Origin: Gavia stellata
Lineage: Eukaryota > Chordata > Aves > Gaviiformes > Gaviidae
DNA length: 64,000 nucleotides
NCBI RefSeq assembly: GCF_030936135.1
Contig: NC_082597.1
Span: 76,800,495-76,864,494, forward strand
Reading direction: 5' to 3'
In this document: positions 26,271-40,000 of the stretch, in pieces
Layout of the letters: each line of letters opens with the position of its first letter
How positions within the stretch are numbered: the first letter of the stretch is position 1
Notes under the pieces: model-generated
Told to the model about the DNA's origin: nothing
The model's database searches: none
The model's input: only the letters and a program-made list of their open reading frames with translations
Position numbers and translations under genes: made by a program

Positions 26271-29249
26271 GTAGGAATGCACAACAAATGCACTGAAGAA
26301 GGAGTGAGGACAAGCCCAGCACCCACAATTGCTACCTCTGAAGAGCACGTTGAAGCTTTCTGACAGCAGCAGGCACTCACCTGCTTGCACTCCCCTTTAC
26401 AAGGGCTGTTTGGCAAGAACCCCTTCCCATGGTGTCTCATATTGTGCATTAATGTAATACCAATGAAGGTGGTGGCAAAGAAACATGAATTGAAGCATGT
26501 CATGCTTTGTGAATACATAGTCTAGAGCCAAAAGCCTACAATCCAGTTGATGTGGACAGAACACTATACTTTATACAATGAACAACATATCTACCCCGTC
26601 TCTTAGTAAGTGGTGAATCCCAGCCTCCCAGGATCTAGGCCTGATTGATATCTAACTATTAAGCAAGCTAACACATATTCATGAGCAAAGGATAATAAGT
26701 GATAAAGTCAAGGGTTGAAACTGCTTATGAGAGCTGTCTATGTTGCTGTTTAGTCTTTCTGCAGTTCATTCCACAAATTAATTTTACAATTGCAGCCTAG
26801 TGAATTTTCATAGTTATGCTTCACAGAAATCAACTGCAGAGAAGTGCTGATTCAGAAGAAAATGTCTTTGAGCCAGAAGCAGATTCTTTGGCACAAGCCT
26901 CTCCCAAGAACAAAAACCGCCATGCACGGAAGTGGGAGAGAGTGGAGTTACACACACACGTAACACCATCTACTGCTCCCTCTACATATACTTTTCCATT
27001 GACAAGTCAATTAAAACTTCAAATCACCTTCACTTACGTAGTACTGTAATTAATGCAAGTAAGTAATGCATGTAGTTAATACAATTTCTGCAACTAAGAT
27101 ATTGGACTGGAATTCAAGGGGTCTTCAGTTTCCAGGACTAGATATGGAGATGTACATCTGCTAGCAAGCTAACACTCCTACGGTTTCTGTCTTCCTGGGA
27201 GGCATAGCTCATTATATAGTGCTCCCACTTTTTCCTTCCTGGATTATTTAAACTGCCAAACTCTGCAAGGCAGAAATGTTTACTATTAGACTTCAATTTT
27301 AAAGAGCTTTAGACACACTTATTTTTATTCACATTGGTAAAATAAGTTGAAATCAAGCTTAAATAGACAGATAGAAAAGAGTATATGCAGGCTCAGGGGG
27401 TTTTTGTGCGTGTTTATACGACACCTAGTTCTACAAGGTCATGATCTTTCTCTGGGCCTTCCAGATACTACCAAAACAAAAATAAATGTAACAAAGGGAT
27501 TCATTTATTTGTACTGAAGTATGTATGATTCACAATCAGTGACTCACTAGTACCACACACCATGTTGTTGTGGTTTTAAAAGTTCAGGGATTAGTCAGCT
27601 TGGAATAGAATTGTGCCTTCAAAAGGAAATGTATTAAATGCTACGATAGCATTAACCAAACACAACGTAAAATTTTCAAAAGGCCTTAAGACGCGTCCTC
27701 CACATCTCTAAGCTACCCCATTAGGTTTACCAACATCCAACGCCAACCCTATACCTGTTTCTCTGTCACCCAACTCCCTGATCTTGCTCCCTACTTCTCA
27801 AGTGTGTCTCACTCCAGCATCCTTAGTACCTAAGCTACAGCTACCCTCAGGGCTTGTTCTTCCAGAAACACTGTATCAGAGAAATGTAGCCGCCAGCACC
27901 TCTGCATTTATAGAAGCACATAGCTGCCACCTGGCAAAGATTAAGAGAGCGGGTGCACTGCCACAAGCCGGGCTACTTTGCCAACACTTCTAATGCTACA
28001 ACCTCATTTCTACCCTGGGATGCAACAGCTGTCACAGCATCCTTTCTATAGGATTCTTTATGAAGAGATTTCAATGCATGCTACACATCCTGTGGCAAGG
28101 AACCCTGAAAGATTGCATGCACTGATCCAGCAACAGGATTTTGTGGTAGCAATTCGCTCCATGACTGGTTGTGCTGTCTTACTCCCTGAGACTGCACTAT
28201 TTGACTTCAGAAGCCAGAGACAATTCAACAGAAGACTCATCCACAGGAAGGTGAGTTAAAACTAAACCAAAGCTAAAAATTGAAGATAACTTCTACTACA
28301 AATAAAAAGAAAAATTGCAAGAGTGTCATTCTTTTCCTGTTTTGGAAACTTTAGGCCTTATAGATCCATCCTGCTACAGAAGGACTGAAAAGATAGCAAT
28401 ACAACAGCGGACTGAAAATTAGTCCTTGGTTTATGCGGACAGTTTGATCATCTCAGATGATGTTTAACTGGCCTGTAAATAAAATCTTCTGATTCTGTGT
28501 AATTTGATTCCTGAAACCCACAAACAAGGAGTCATAAAAAACCCCTTATATTAAGTTGTACCAAAAAATTTCTTGTTTTCAGTAACACAATTTTAATACA
28601 ATATCATTTTCTATAGGGATCCTCTAATCCACAATTAGGTATTCTAGATAACCTGATGAGATTGCACGAGATAACCACGCATTCAGACTTCTGGTCAGCT
28701 GAGATCCTTAGCTTTGGTAAACATCAAAGAACAGCTATATAACGCAGCCCGAGCCTGCACATAGTAGGTTAACGGTACAGTAAGTCAAATCCTTCGCAGA
28801 GCACCAGACCTCCTACTTAGGAGACAAGAAGTATATAATATAGCACAGCAGGCCTTACATTTCCCCAAAACACTGCCTTTACTGCCCAGACTGGTCCCAG
28901 GGGCAGCAAGTCAACATAAGGAAGCCTGGCAGCAGCCTAATCCAAGGTGAGGATTGCCTTGCCCTGGCAAAAATTCATGAGGCGATGGGGAGATCCAAAA
29001 GCGTTACCGCCAGTCGTCACTCCTGCCACTACGGAAGCCGCTCATGCTGATCGCGGACCATCTTTTCACACTGCAAAATAAGCGTAACTATGTGGTGCCA
29101 GTGTCTGCGGCACCTGATCTAGCAAGCTCTATTTGCTTCTAACAGTTGAAAACATAATTGTGGTTCATTATTAATTTCATTACTGGAAAATCCAGTTCGG
29201 CTGATGTGGTTGTGCCATCAGAGGAGACCGGGAGGGCCTGCCACAGCGA

Positions 29250-30250
29250 GTCCCAAAATGTTAGGCATAAAAAGGAGCCGAAGACCGAAACAGCCACGTC
29301 GCCGAGCTGTCGGAAACGAGGAGCCCGGGGGAGCAGATCACCAAACGCCCCAGAAGCAGACGCGTGCACGCCACGTGCTCCCGCAGGGAACCAGGGCGGA
29401 GGCAGCTGGGCTCGGGCCTCCACCAACGCCCCACCCGCGGCGCGACGCGCCATGTCGCGACAGCCGCACGAAGAGGCTGACCCCGACTGGTTTTGCCCCC
29501 GTCCCTCCCAGGCAGCTTCCGAGAGCGGGCCCGCAAGGGGAACCTGGGCGACACGATTACCTCCCATCTCCCAGGAAGGGTCGCGATCCCACAGGGATCT
29601 TCAGCTATCGCGACAGCCCCGGGGGAAGGGAGGCCGAGCGCCTCCCCTGACGGCGGGCGGTTGCAGCCCGCACCGTGGGGGGGGGGGGGGGGGGGCGGGA
29701 CAGGACCCAACCCGCGCCCCCACGCTCACCTGCCGGCGGGAGGGGCGGCCGCAGCTCCCCCTCACGCCCAGGCGTCCCCGCCGGGCGCTGCCATCACCTC
29801 CGCCGGCGGCTCCGCTGCGCGGTCGCGGCCAACCCCTCCGCCCGCCCCTTTCCGGCGCCGCTCCCTAGCAACCGCGACGCGCCGGAGGCGGGACTTCCGG
29901 AGCGGCGGCGGAGGCGGGGGGAGGGCTCGGTTGCCAGGGAGACGCAGAGGCGGCCCCGGCCCGCGAGGGCGGGGCGCTGCGCAGCCGGGCGCCGCAGGCG
30001 GCCATCTTGTCTCAGCAAGCGGGAGGGCTTCGGTGTTTTTCTCTGCTCAGGGCTGACAGTCACGTCAGCCCAAACTCCGGGTAGCCGCGCTACGAGGAGG
30101 GAGAGGTGCGGAGGGTGCCTGGCGAGGCCGGGGACCGGCGCAGGCCCTGAAGGAAAGGGGCGCGTTCCCTTTGGGGCCTGTGCCAGGCCCTGGCCTTGCC
30201 CGCCCTTTTCTGTCACCCTCTGAACGCTGCGAGCCTGACAGGAGGGCCCT
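29250..30250 (-). promoter_or_regulatory. TTLL1: TTLL1 CpG-island promoter
   Basis: A CpG-dense island containing GC boxes (29840-29850), an ETS-type ACTTCCGG (29893-29900), a YY1-type GCCATCTTG (30002-30010) and two RFX-like half sites, CTCCCTAGCAAC (29861-29872) and GTTGCCAGGGAGAC (29930-29943). TTLL1 starts here on the minus strand. The large plus-strand open frames here (up to 236 codons) have arginine/proline/glycine-rich composition typical of GC-island noise, and I do not call them genes. Transcription in the plus direction is possible but not shown. Confidence 0.75.
29730..29900 (-). other. TTLL1: Probable noncoding first exon of TTLL1
   Basis: On the minus strand CGCCGGCAG is followed by GTGAGCGTG, a strong splice donor with the exon edge at 29730. 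The exon lies in the CpG island that heads the gene. TTLL1 coding exon 1 has an acceptor four bases before its ATG, so a separate 5' UTR exon is required and this is the best candidate. The transcription start (upper edge) is a guess, set between the donor and the ETS/X-box-like sites at 29861-29943. A run of 19 G lies just outside, in the intron (29677-29695). Confidence 0.6.
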
Positions 30251-33000
30251 GAAACCTGCCCAACCCTCTCACCATCATCCACGGAGTTGGGGTCGTTTTG
30301 ATTTTAAGCTGCTGTGGCCTAGGCCTGCCCCATCGTCAGAAAAAAAAGTCCCTGACAAACATCTGATCATGCGTAAACAGAGGTTTGCAGAAGGTGATAG
30401 CATGGCAAAACATGCTTAGATGTTCCCAGAGTACTTAAAAAACCCCAGGTCATTCATGCCAAAGATCAAGTCCCTGTTCGAGCACAGCAGGTGCTGAGAA
30501 GTTCCTCACCATATGGCTGAAGGAGTATCATCTGATACTATTCTGAGGAAGTGTGCGAATTTTCCCTAAAATGATCAACAACTATAATTCACAGTGAAAA
30601 CTGGGTGAGAGAAATAGTACCTAAGAAGTTACGGCGTTAGTGCCTGTGTAGAGAGGCCTGATTTAGGCATACAAAATTCCTTCCAAAATGAGCGATTATG
30701 TTAAGACATCTGACATACATTAATGTTACTGACATTTTGTGATAGGCTCACTACAAAACAGTAAGGTATTACATAATGAACTTAAGAGATTTTAAATGTC
30801 TCTGGGGAAAAAATAAAGGTGAAATAAATTATTCATTCTCTAAGACAAATTGCTTACTAAAATACAGACCCATCAAGACTAGCTGAAATAAGCAATTTGC
30901 AGTGTGTTGGCGTACAGCAAATAACTCTGATAGGAATCTATATTCCCTAAGAGCCTTAATGCCCCAAATAGTCTGAATATAATAAATATGCTTTATGATT
31001 TAGCAGTTCATCCTATGGTAATAAGCTCAGTTTCAAGGATGCACCTACAGGAAACAGTTAAATTTAATAATTAATATAACTGGAGCTAGTAAATATTCCC
31101 TAGTTTAACTATGAAAGCAGCCACAAAATGCAGTTTATCTTCCTTTGGTCACGTGCAGTGGAAATTTCCTGGCACCACAATACCTCTGGCAGCAGCGGAG
31201 AGCGTGGAGCCGCCTTCACAGCCTTCTTTCAACCAAGAAGGTACGTCTGCTGTGACAGCTGGCAGCAGGAAAAGTGAACCTGAATCTTCTTGCTATCAAT
31301 CCTTTTTTGCCCCTGTATCCATCACACCTCAGGGGAAAGCTGAAAAAGTACCACTTTTAAAATGTATTTAATAATTCATTAAGGACAGAAACAGTTGTTT
31401 GGGTTTTTTTATGTAAGAGTCTTTTAGCTTAATTCAGCAGTCTTTAATCAAAGTTACAGTTCCATGGTATAAAATCTGTTGTTTTGCTGTCTCTCTGAAA
31501 ATTACATCGACAGTATTACATCACAGCTAATAGTAGATGCTCTAGTTTTTAATATTAATGCATCTCCACTTCGTAACATTATTGTTCCAACAAGGGAAGT
31601 CGGGTAGAATTTGAGAGCAGCTCAATAAGGCTTATTATTATTGTATCAGGAAATGCTGTAGCAGCATCGGCGTGCTATCTTTGCAACAGAAATCACCCCT
31701 ATGATGACATTTGCGTATTTTATTTTAAGCTTGAGTCAACTCACTGAATTAAGCAAGATTACCTGTGTGTGCAAAATTAAGCCTGGTTTTGGGAGGGGAA
31801 CTATTATTGATTGGAAGCAAAGCAAATGCGAAAATTGAAATATCAGAACTGGTAAATAGGAAAAAGTCTTGGCAAAAAGTGATATTACTGAGGTTAATTT
31901 CCCTTTTATTATATTGTACTTTCGAGGCAATTTTCATCTAGCCTATTGCATGTGTAAATGTAAACACCATCCTCACCACCAGTCCTCAGCAGGAGTTGAA
32001 AGATAAGCATTGTCACGTTCATTTTGCAGATGAGTAAACGTCATGTACGGAGCTCAGAAGATGCGAGAAAAACATCCATGTTACGAGGGGGATTATTACG
32101 CATAGTGCAAGAAGTGGCTTGCATAAGTGTTTATACACACACACACACACACACACAAGCACTTTTCTACATTTAAAAACTTAGCTGCAAAAGCCTGCAA
32201 ACATCCCAGCTTCTGGTGGAGTGCTGTATATATGCCACTGTTCTGCTTCTCCTGGTGTTTACCTTCACTCACACAGAGATGAATTCATACTATAAATAGA
32301 GGGCAAAGTCCATCCCCAGGCATTACCTGGTAAAGTCTCCTGTTTGACGTGACAATAAAGTGTGGAGCAATAGGGGGTTTTGGGTCTTTAAAGCTCTTCT
32401 GCAGTAAACCCTCCTCTGTAGTGATGGGTGATACTGACTGAATCAGTCACCACACTGTTATCAACAGCACAAAAGAAAAACACTGGAAGTCCCATGACCT
32501 CACTAAACCTTTTGGGCAGGAGGTCAGTAGGGTTTTGGTAGATGCCTCTCTCTTTAACCCCTCAGTAACTCTGCACTGGCTGCGCTGCCAGGGCTTCTCT
32601 GGCTTTCTGCCCCACACCCTTCCTTCTTCCTCAGGTACCCTCGGGACAGTTGGGGGTGCATGCGTATCTCAGCTGCTTCTGCTAACCGAACAAACTAAGA
32701 GGAAAACCTGCTGCTCCCTGTTCAAAAGCGAACAATAGCACAACATTTCCAACATTTTAAAGACTGTATTTAAATCACGAAATGCATATTGAAGCTCAAA
32801 GGTATTCTTGAGCAGCACTCATCTCTGCCACTGAAACCACGCTGAAGCCCAGAACCACCGTGGGCTCCAGCACACTCAGGGTGCTGAGAAAAACCACAGG
32901 GGCCCGCTTACAAGCGAGCCAAACCATTTGGAAAAAGGGTCCTTTGGCAAAAGGGGACCGCAGGGCCCGCTCCTGCCACTCGGCATCTCCACCAGTGCGA
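30250..33000. other. Intergenic between TTLL1 and BIK promoters
   Basis: Ordinary AT-rich DNA with no recognisable exon. It contains an (AC)n microsatellite at 32135-32157. The open frame at 31111-31371 (86 codons) has no recognisable similarity and no clear splice context. Confidence 0.6.
32135..32157. repeat. (AC)n microsatellite
   Basis: Eleven to twelve uninterrupted AC dinucleotides following TTTAT and followed by AAGCAC. Confidence 0.95.
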
Positions 33001-33329
33001 GGGCAAAGCTCATCCCGTGGTGGCCAGAGTCCCTCATGTCCCATCACCACGGCAGGGGCCATCCCACCACGGTGGCTGGCGTCCCACCGTGGGGTCCTCC
33101 ATCCACGGGGCCATCCGCCGGCTCCACCTCGCCGCGGACGGCGCCCCCAACCCCGCCGCCGCAGCCGCGCCCCGCGGCGCCAGCCCGGCCCCGGGGGACG
33201 ACACGGCCCCGCTCCCCCCCCCCGGCCCGAGGCGCTCCTCCTCCCGCCGGCAGCGGCCGCCCGGGCCACCGAGCCCGACCCAGCGGGGGCGGCGGGTCTC
33301 CCCGGCGGGGCGGTGCGGGGCGCGGAGCG

Positions 33330-33378
33330 GGGCGGGGCGGCGGGCGGACAATAGGGGCAGTCTGCGAGTGACGCCGCG
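33330..33378 (+). other. BIK: Probable noncoding exon 1 of BIK
   Basis: GTGACGCCGCG is followed by GTGAGTGG, a strong donor at 33379. The start of the exon is approximate and placed just after the GC-box cluster. Confidence 0.5.
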
Positions 33379-33475
33379 GTGAGTGGCCGGCGCGGTGGCG
33401 CGGTGGGGCCGGGGCGGGGCGGGGGGCGCGGAGCGGAGACCCCCCCTCTCCTGACGTCTGCCTGTGTGCCCGCAG

Positions 33476-33522
33476 GGCGGCGGTGGCTTCCAGCGCGGGG
33501 CGCCGAGCCGAGCCGAGCCGAG
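33476..33522 (+). other. BIK: Probable noncoding exon 2 (or alternative exon) of BIK
   Basis: A pyrimidine tract ending TGTGTGCCCGCAG is followed by 47 bases ending in four CCGAG repeats, and then GTGAGCGG. Good acceptor and donor. No ATG is present, so it would be 5' UTR. It may be skipped or alternative to the preceding exon. Confidence 0.45.
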
Positions 33523-34019
33523 GTGAGCGGCGGGGTCCCGGCGGGAGAGGGGCGGCGCGGCGCGGCGCGGCGGCGCCCTTCCTTGAGGCGGGCGGGGAGG
33601 AGCGGGGGGAAACCGGCCGGGCTCTCCCCGGCAGATCCGGACCGCGGCCCCGGCGCCGTGTGGGGGGCTGCGGGAGGCCGGCGGTGCCGAGACCCGCCGC
33701 CTCACCTGCGCGCCCGGCCCCGAGGCGGGGGTCCCGGCATGTTTCCAGAGGCAGCCCGCCCCCATGCACCTCCGCCGGGTGGGGCGCCGCAGCATCTTTG
33801 GGCTCAGGAAGGGGCATCGGTGCCGTTTGGAAACACGCCGGGCGGGGATGAACCCCGGGAGCGGAGCGAGCGGCCGGAGCCGCCGGTTGCAGGCAGCGCC
33901 GTGCCCGCGGGCGGTGGGCACGGCCGGGGCCGGGGCCCGGGCCCGGGGCGGGAGGCGCCGCGGCGCTGAGCCACGCGTCGGCAAGGAGCGACCTGTCCCG
34001 GGTGCTCAGCCTCCGGAAG

Positions 34020-37000
34020 GGACGTGTGTGCCCTTCCAAATGATGCTGCGGGGACCTGTGTGCTTTGTACTCAACTGCGATCTTCTAAGCAAATGAGGAG
34101 CGGAGTACGTGTACTTTCACTCTTAGCAAAGCAGGAACTAAGCCCTCAAAATAAGTGTAAGATCTATAGCGAAATGTGCCACTGATAAACATTTTTAAAT
34201 GTGCCTGAAGAACTCGTTTTCTATATCTGTATACGTTTACAGCAATGCTACTGATACCAGGAATGATGTGCGACAGCAGAGATGGGTAAAGACATCCGTA
34301 TGGCAGTGTATACTCAGTAACGTTCAAGTAATTTCACAAGGAGTGATTACAGGAGCCTGGCGAGTTCTGTGATTAAGCAGATTTCTAGGTGTTTAAACTG
34401 CAAAGTGAGCATTAGCCTGAGTCTGCTTCTCTAGGCTGTAGCAGAAAGACGTATGTATAACAAGAAGACAGAATGGTCTCCATTATAATTACCTCTCACG
34501 GGTACATGGACAAAGTTATTTTGAGTTAACGTATTGCGGGTATGTGACTTTTTTTTGCTTTTTCTTTTTTTTTTTCCCATTTAATGAATGTCAGTTGAAT
34601 GGGAGTTAGAACTGAGTATAATGAAGAAGAAAATCAATGTTTGTTCAAGGTGATTGATCTCTTCTGATCTCAAAATGTCACTGCTGTAGAGAGCCTGTCT
34701 CTGAAAGGAGAAATTTAAGAAAATTCCCTGCTTCACCTGGTTGGTAGGTGTGTGTGGTAGCTCTTTTTAAGGAATTTTGTATCAACAGGCCATTGACCAC
34801 GAGACCATTTAGAGAAGACTAAGAAAAATTAAATGCACTTGGCTCCTGCAGGGCAACAGCCTGCTAGCCAAAGCCAGAGCTGGTGGGATACTAACTGTGA
34901 GCTTGATCCTGCAGTTACCAAAGGGAGTATAAAACCCTTCCTAATGCAGTATGGACCTGAAATGAAACTGGGAAGCCAAATACTGAAATCAAAATTTCTA
35001 TGAGTAAGGGCTACAAATCTACAAAAAGAAAAGAAGAACATATTGTGTTGAAGAAATACACTGCTGTATCAGGGCAAGATGACTCCTGTGCATAAAACCT
35101 TCTTGGTTTGCTCTTCACAGTCAGTTTTATACATTTGATCTAAAAATAGGGTGTCTTATTAAATATTGTTAGTTACACTGTCTTCAGGATGTGTGGAATA
35201 TACCTTACCAATAGTAACTTGCTAATTTTATTACGTAAAAATACAACTAAAATATTGTAGGTGAACTAGGATTTTAAGTCATAGTCATTTTATTGCAGTG
35301 TTTGTAACACTGTTACTATCAGCATTTTATCAATACAGGAAGCCTAAATAAAACGGGGAACAGCGTTGCATTTTAATTCTTTATACTGACGTGCCGAACA
35401 AGAAAGACAGCATAAATAGTGTGTTAAATTTGAGTTCTTAGACTTACAGTTACACTGTACCTACAAATCAACAGTTTCTCTCATTTTCCTAATCTGGCAG
35501 CAGTAGGTGGCATCTCAGAGGCACCTGTAGAAGACCACCAAAGGTCGTAGAAGATGCTGAGTTTTCTGACCACAAGTCCAATAAAGTGTCCCTGTTAAAT
35601 GGGACAGGATGCAGGTGCAAGGTGGCAATACATACAGCATGTGTGCCATGCCATGCTGTGCAGCGCTCTAAGGGGAACTAAGTGAGGGAAAACGGCAGCC
35701 CATAGCTATCCCAAATGTGTCAGCTTTTTAAGAATATGAATGATCGTGTTTAAATTAACAATATTATTTGGTGCATTGAAGCTAAGCATCTGCCTAAGTA
35801 TTTTTATAGATTATGACCTTGGTGATCAGCATCCTTTAATCCTGAGTTTAGTATCAAGGCCTGAGTTCTGTAATCTGCTTGCTGAGGGTGCCAGCAGGCT
35901 CATTGCAGGTACTTCACCCTTCAAGTGGATGGGATGGTAGAACAAGGTGAATAGATGTTAAATTTAGATTGAAGTATTCAAATTTTATTATGTAACTGTA
36001 TTAATAATTATGAGCATTGTGTGAACTTTTCCGACTACCAATAGCAACTTCTTTATCTGCATCACTTATTTTAGGAGCTTTCAAAAATAAAAAAACTAAG
36101 CTATGCAATGTTAGAATAAATGTGAACAGAGAAACATTTTCCATGGCTTTATGATTCATTTATGGATTATTGACCTATATACATTGTCATACTTACCTCC
36201 TACAATTGGGCCATTCAAGAAACAATTTTAAATAAATTCTTATTTATTATAAAAGAATCTTGACCTTTTGGTGAGACTGAGAAGTGCAAAGGGCAGAAGA
36301 TGTTTTGAAAAGGAAATGTAAATGTTAGAGCAGAAGCTTTCTGACTTAATCTAAACCTTAACTCTTTGTGAACAGGTAGGACAAAGACAACATCTCTGAG
36401 ATGTGGCGCTGTCACAAAGCAAAAAATCTGAGTGTGGCAGGAAAAACGTTGAGTTTTTTTAAAATAGAAATGGTTAATTTCAGTTTGGTATCAATATATC
36501 TTTCTCTTCAGTGTTCTTAGTTCTTCCCATAAAACTTCTTGGGAATTTAGTGTTTTCCTTTTAATAAAAGCAGAACTCCTTCGTTTCTCTGGGTATTTAG
36601 AAGCCGTTGAAATAGGCTTGTGAGCACTGAAGGAATCAGAAGACTCTTCAAGAAAAATGATACTTTGTAGGCTTATCAAATCATGTCTTTTTAATGTGGA
36701 CATAACTGCACTATTTACTTTTTAAGGTGGAAACCTCTTGTTCTCTACAGTCACATATTAAATGTCATAATACGTATTGGTGCTCTCTGAGTGCTCTGAC
36801 AGACAACATACAAATGCTGATGATGCGTAAAAATCTTGAGAGATTCTCAAAGTCTTGACTCAGAATTTCAGTCAGGGCCCCTTAAACATTTTCAGCAGAG
36901 ACTGAAATAGAAAATACCTGTGCGAGCGCTGTACTTCAAAAGGTTTCCTCCATTTAAAGTCTGTTGTATGCATTTCTTTCACTACCGAGGTCACAGGACT

Positions 37001-40000
37001 TGCTTAAGGAACACATTTTTTATTTTTAAATATAATCAAACGCTTCATTCCTATCCTGTTTTGACGTAAGAGAGCCTATGTTAAATTCCCAGTGAAGGCA
37101 TGTTCTAATACCGACTTACTGGGCATAAAAATGTGAATGAAATAAAATGTAAGAAGTAGAGCGTGTATTTTTTGGATTTACAGAAGTATGCCTTTAATAG
37201 CTGTTTGAGGCAATATTAAGAAGTGTTTATGCCTAAACAGTCTCCAAGGTCATTGACGTTAAGCTGACTGGGAACACAGTATGAGACAAAGAATTAATTT
37301 ATCTTTGCTCCTTGACCCGATACTGATTTAAGAGTTAATCCAGAAACCTGGGTTAACTACCCTGCACTACTAAAAAATGAGTAACGATGACTTAACCTCT
37401 CATCTTTCTAAGAGAAACTGAGGCTGCTGATGGCTACCTTGTGATGTTTTGTCACGAGCAGCGGTGGTTCAGGAGGCAAGCCCGTGGACGCCCAGGTGTC
37501 TCTGTGAGGGAAGGGGCAGAGATACCCTGTAGCGACGGCTGTGGTTCCCGCTGCCTGGGTGCTGCCAGTGGCTTACGGCTTCTGACTTGCAAGGGAGAAG
37601 GGTCAACAGCTGAGGGCAACCACTGCTAATCTGACAGCGGTCATAGGAGAGCCTAGGACTTGGGAAAAAAAAAACCCAAAACAACAAACCACACACAAAA
37701 CAATAATCTGCCTCCGGTTTTGAAGAGTATATTTTTCCTTGCTACAGCAGCCTGAGTGTCCAATAGCCCTGTTTCTCTGTAACCTTAACTAGCTTTTAAT
37801 CTTCGGTCATTTTATCAAAGACTTGTCCTTGTAAAATGGCATGGAGATTTGTATTTGCAACAGTGAGGATGATGTCATGTTTTGAAAGAGTTGGCTATGG
37901 ATTGGAGGTATATATGCAAACAACCAAGCCTCTATTTGTTTTTCATTTAAGTTTAGTTTGCATGGGCAGCTGGTAGAATCTGAAACAGTTTGAGATATGC
38001 TTTGATACCTCGGGGGTAAAGGATGAGGGTCCTATCTGGCAATCCATATTTACGTAGGTAGGTGCTGGGAATTTTGAGTTTGAACATTGGAATTAGATTA
38101 TTGGTAGTAGTTTTCTACTTTCATAACCAGCTTTAAAACATACTAAATTGCATATTGGAATTATTAATAGCTTTACCGTGTCATGTCTGCACAAAATACG
38201 TAAGATTGTATGGGTATGACATAAAATACACATAAATTATACTATAGATAAGTCATAAAATACATAAAGATAATACATAAACTATAATTAATGCATTCAG
38301 TGCATTATACTGAAGTATCATTGCATCTGCCTTCTTAAAAAATATTACCACAGCAAATCTAATCAAACTGACTACAAGTAAATTTCAGGACCTTTCGTTT
38401 TGCCCAAGTCACCTGCCGGCATACTTGGTTTAGCAACATGTTCCTTTTTCAAGAAGATTTTCTGTTCCCTTTTGCTAGGTAAAAAAAGACACAAACAGAA
38501 AAAACTGTAAAGTAAAGATAGTGTCAACATACTCTTTCTACCGAAGATGCTTTATTATTCAAGCATAACTGTGTTCATAAAAAGCCGTAATTTCCATCCT
38601 ATAACTAGGCATTTAGAGAGCTGTGTTTCTTTAATTTGGATCTAGGCCTCTATATGGCAAAACATTAAGTATGTATTTAACTTGAAATACATTATTTATT
38701 CTGCTGAAGGCATTTCACCATTGAAACGAAGCTTTTAGTTTGCTCGGTCAAAGCCTTACAGAGAAGCATGAGCTTTTTGCTCTTGTCGCTACTTTGGAAA
38801 CAATCTCTGTTGCTGGCATGGGATCCTGCTGCCGCCTCCTCAGAGGTGTTGTGAGGACTCGGTTGTGGTCATCGCTCTTTAAATGACAAGCCATTACTCA
38901 TGCACACATACGACCCCTTGGTTTCTGTAAAGCAAAATCAGTTTGCCTTTTCTTTCTGTATAAATGAGAGAAGGAGGGAAAGCATGAGATGGGTGGTAGA
39001 AGGTTAACACATCCTGCTTTGGAGAACCAGGAGCGCCTATGGAGTGGGATACACGCTCCTCTTGCCCAGCTCTGTACAGATACAAACCTGAGGAACAAAA
39101 CAGGTCCATTTTAATGCAGCTTTCACGTGCATGTCTATATGTACCTGCATATCTAGATTTTAAAAAAAGATGACAGAAATCAGTAAATAGTCTCAATTTG
39201 TTCCTTCCTTGCCAAGAAGGCAATTGCTAAGCTTTGCCTTGAAACGAAATTAGACCCGTCTCGTACATCTTCAAGACGGTAGCCCTACCAGACTGACTTT
39301 GCGCCAACACTGTCTGTCCCATAAAATACATTATAAATCTTCTCTTTGTTGGATTGCTCTTACTCAAACATTGAGACAAATTGGTGGGCAAAGCCAGCAT
39401 ACCAGGCTGCAGCTGAGTTGTGGAGAGCATGACCCAACAGCTACGACAGTTTCTTTTTTAGCCTGTGGGAGGAAGGTATTATCATAACAGGTGTGAGGTA
39501 GCATATGTTGTGCTTTGGGCTTTTGTCCTGGTATTGTATGGCTTGTTTACATGTCTGAGTTCTGTAGTGCATTGACTTATTATAGGTCTTTCTCAGGACA
39601 CAGTTTTCATCTCTCACAGATATAGACATTTCCATTGTGTGGCCCCATGAATATGAAACTAGCATCTAGTCTAGAAATGAAAAAAAACCAAAACAAAAGA
39701 GAAAAAGAAAATACCTTTTTTTAGATTTTTTTTTTTTTTCACAATGCACAGTTGTAAAGGCTAAGAATAGTTGGTATACATGTGCAATAGGCAGCTGACT
39801 TTTTATGCTGGGTCTTAATACATTTGATTCACGATAGTACTTGTTTTACTAGAAACCTTTAACGACTATAAGCTGTGAAGAAACACGATTAACACATTTC
39901 CACTTGTTTGAATCTCCCAGGCTACAGGAATACATCACTACATATCTAGATGTTTACTTTGTACATGTGAGCATACAGTTGGGTTGTTTAACCTCAAGAA

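Larger units (their letters stand above)
33000..34020 (+). promoter_or_regulatory. BIK: BIK CpG-island promoter
   Basis: A CpG-dense island with many GC boxes around 33300-33430. It is followed by two plus-strand splice donors (33379 and 33523) and one acceptor (33475), giving the direction of transcription. The next coding exons downstream on this strand are those of BIK at 42.6-45.9 kb, 9 kb away with no other plus-strand exon between. Assignment to BIK is an inference from that. The 316-331-codon minus-strand frames in the island are composition artefacts. Confidence 0.65.

Noticed and set aside
29158-30282. Long overlapping open frames (up to 236 codons) on both strands
   Set aside because: They lie in the TTLL1 CpG island and are Arg/Pro/Gly/Ala-rich in every frame, a known effect of high GC. 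No known protein is recognisable.
32796-34096. Open frames of 316 and 331 codons on the minus strand
   Set aside because: BIK CpG-island composition artefact: overlapping frames in several phases are all open and none resembles a protein.
36491-36703. Charged 70-codon minus-strand frame ending EELRTLKRKIY
   Set aside because: It looks superficially coding, but I see no good acceptor/donor pair and no link in phase to the candidate antisense gene.
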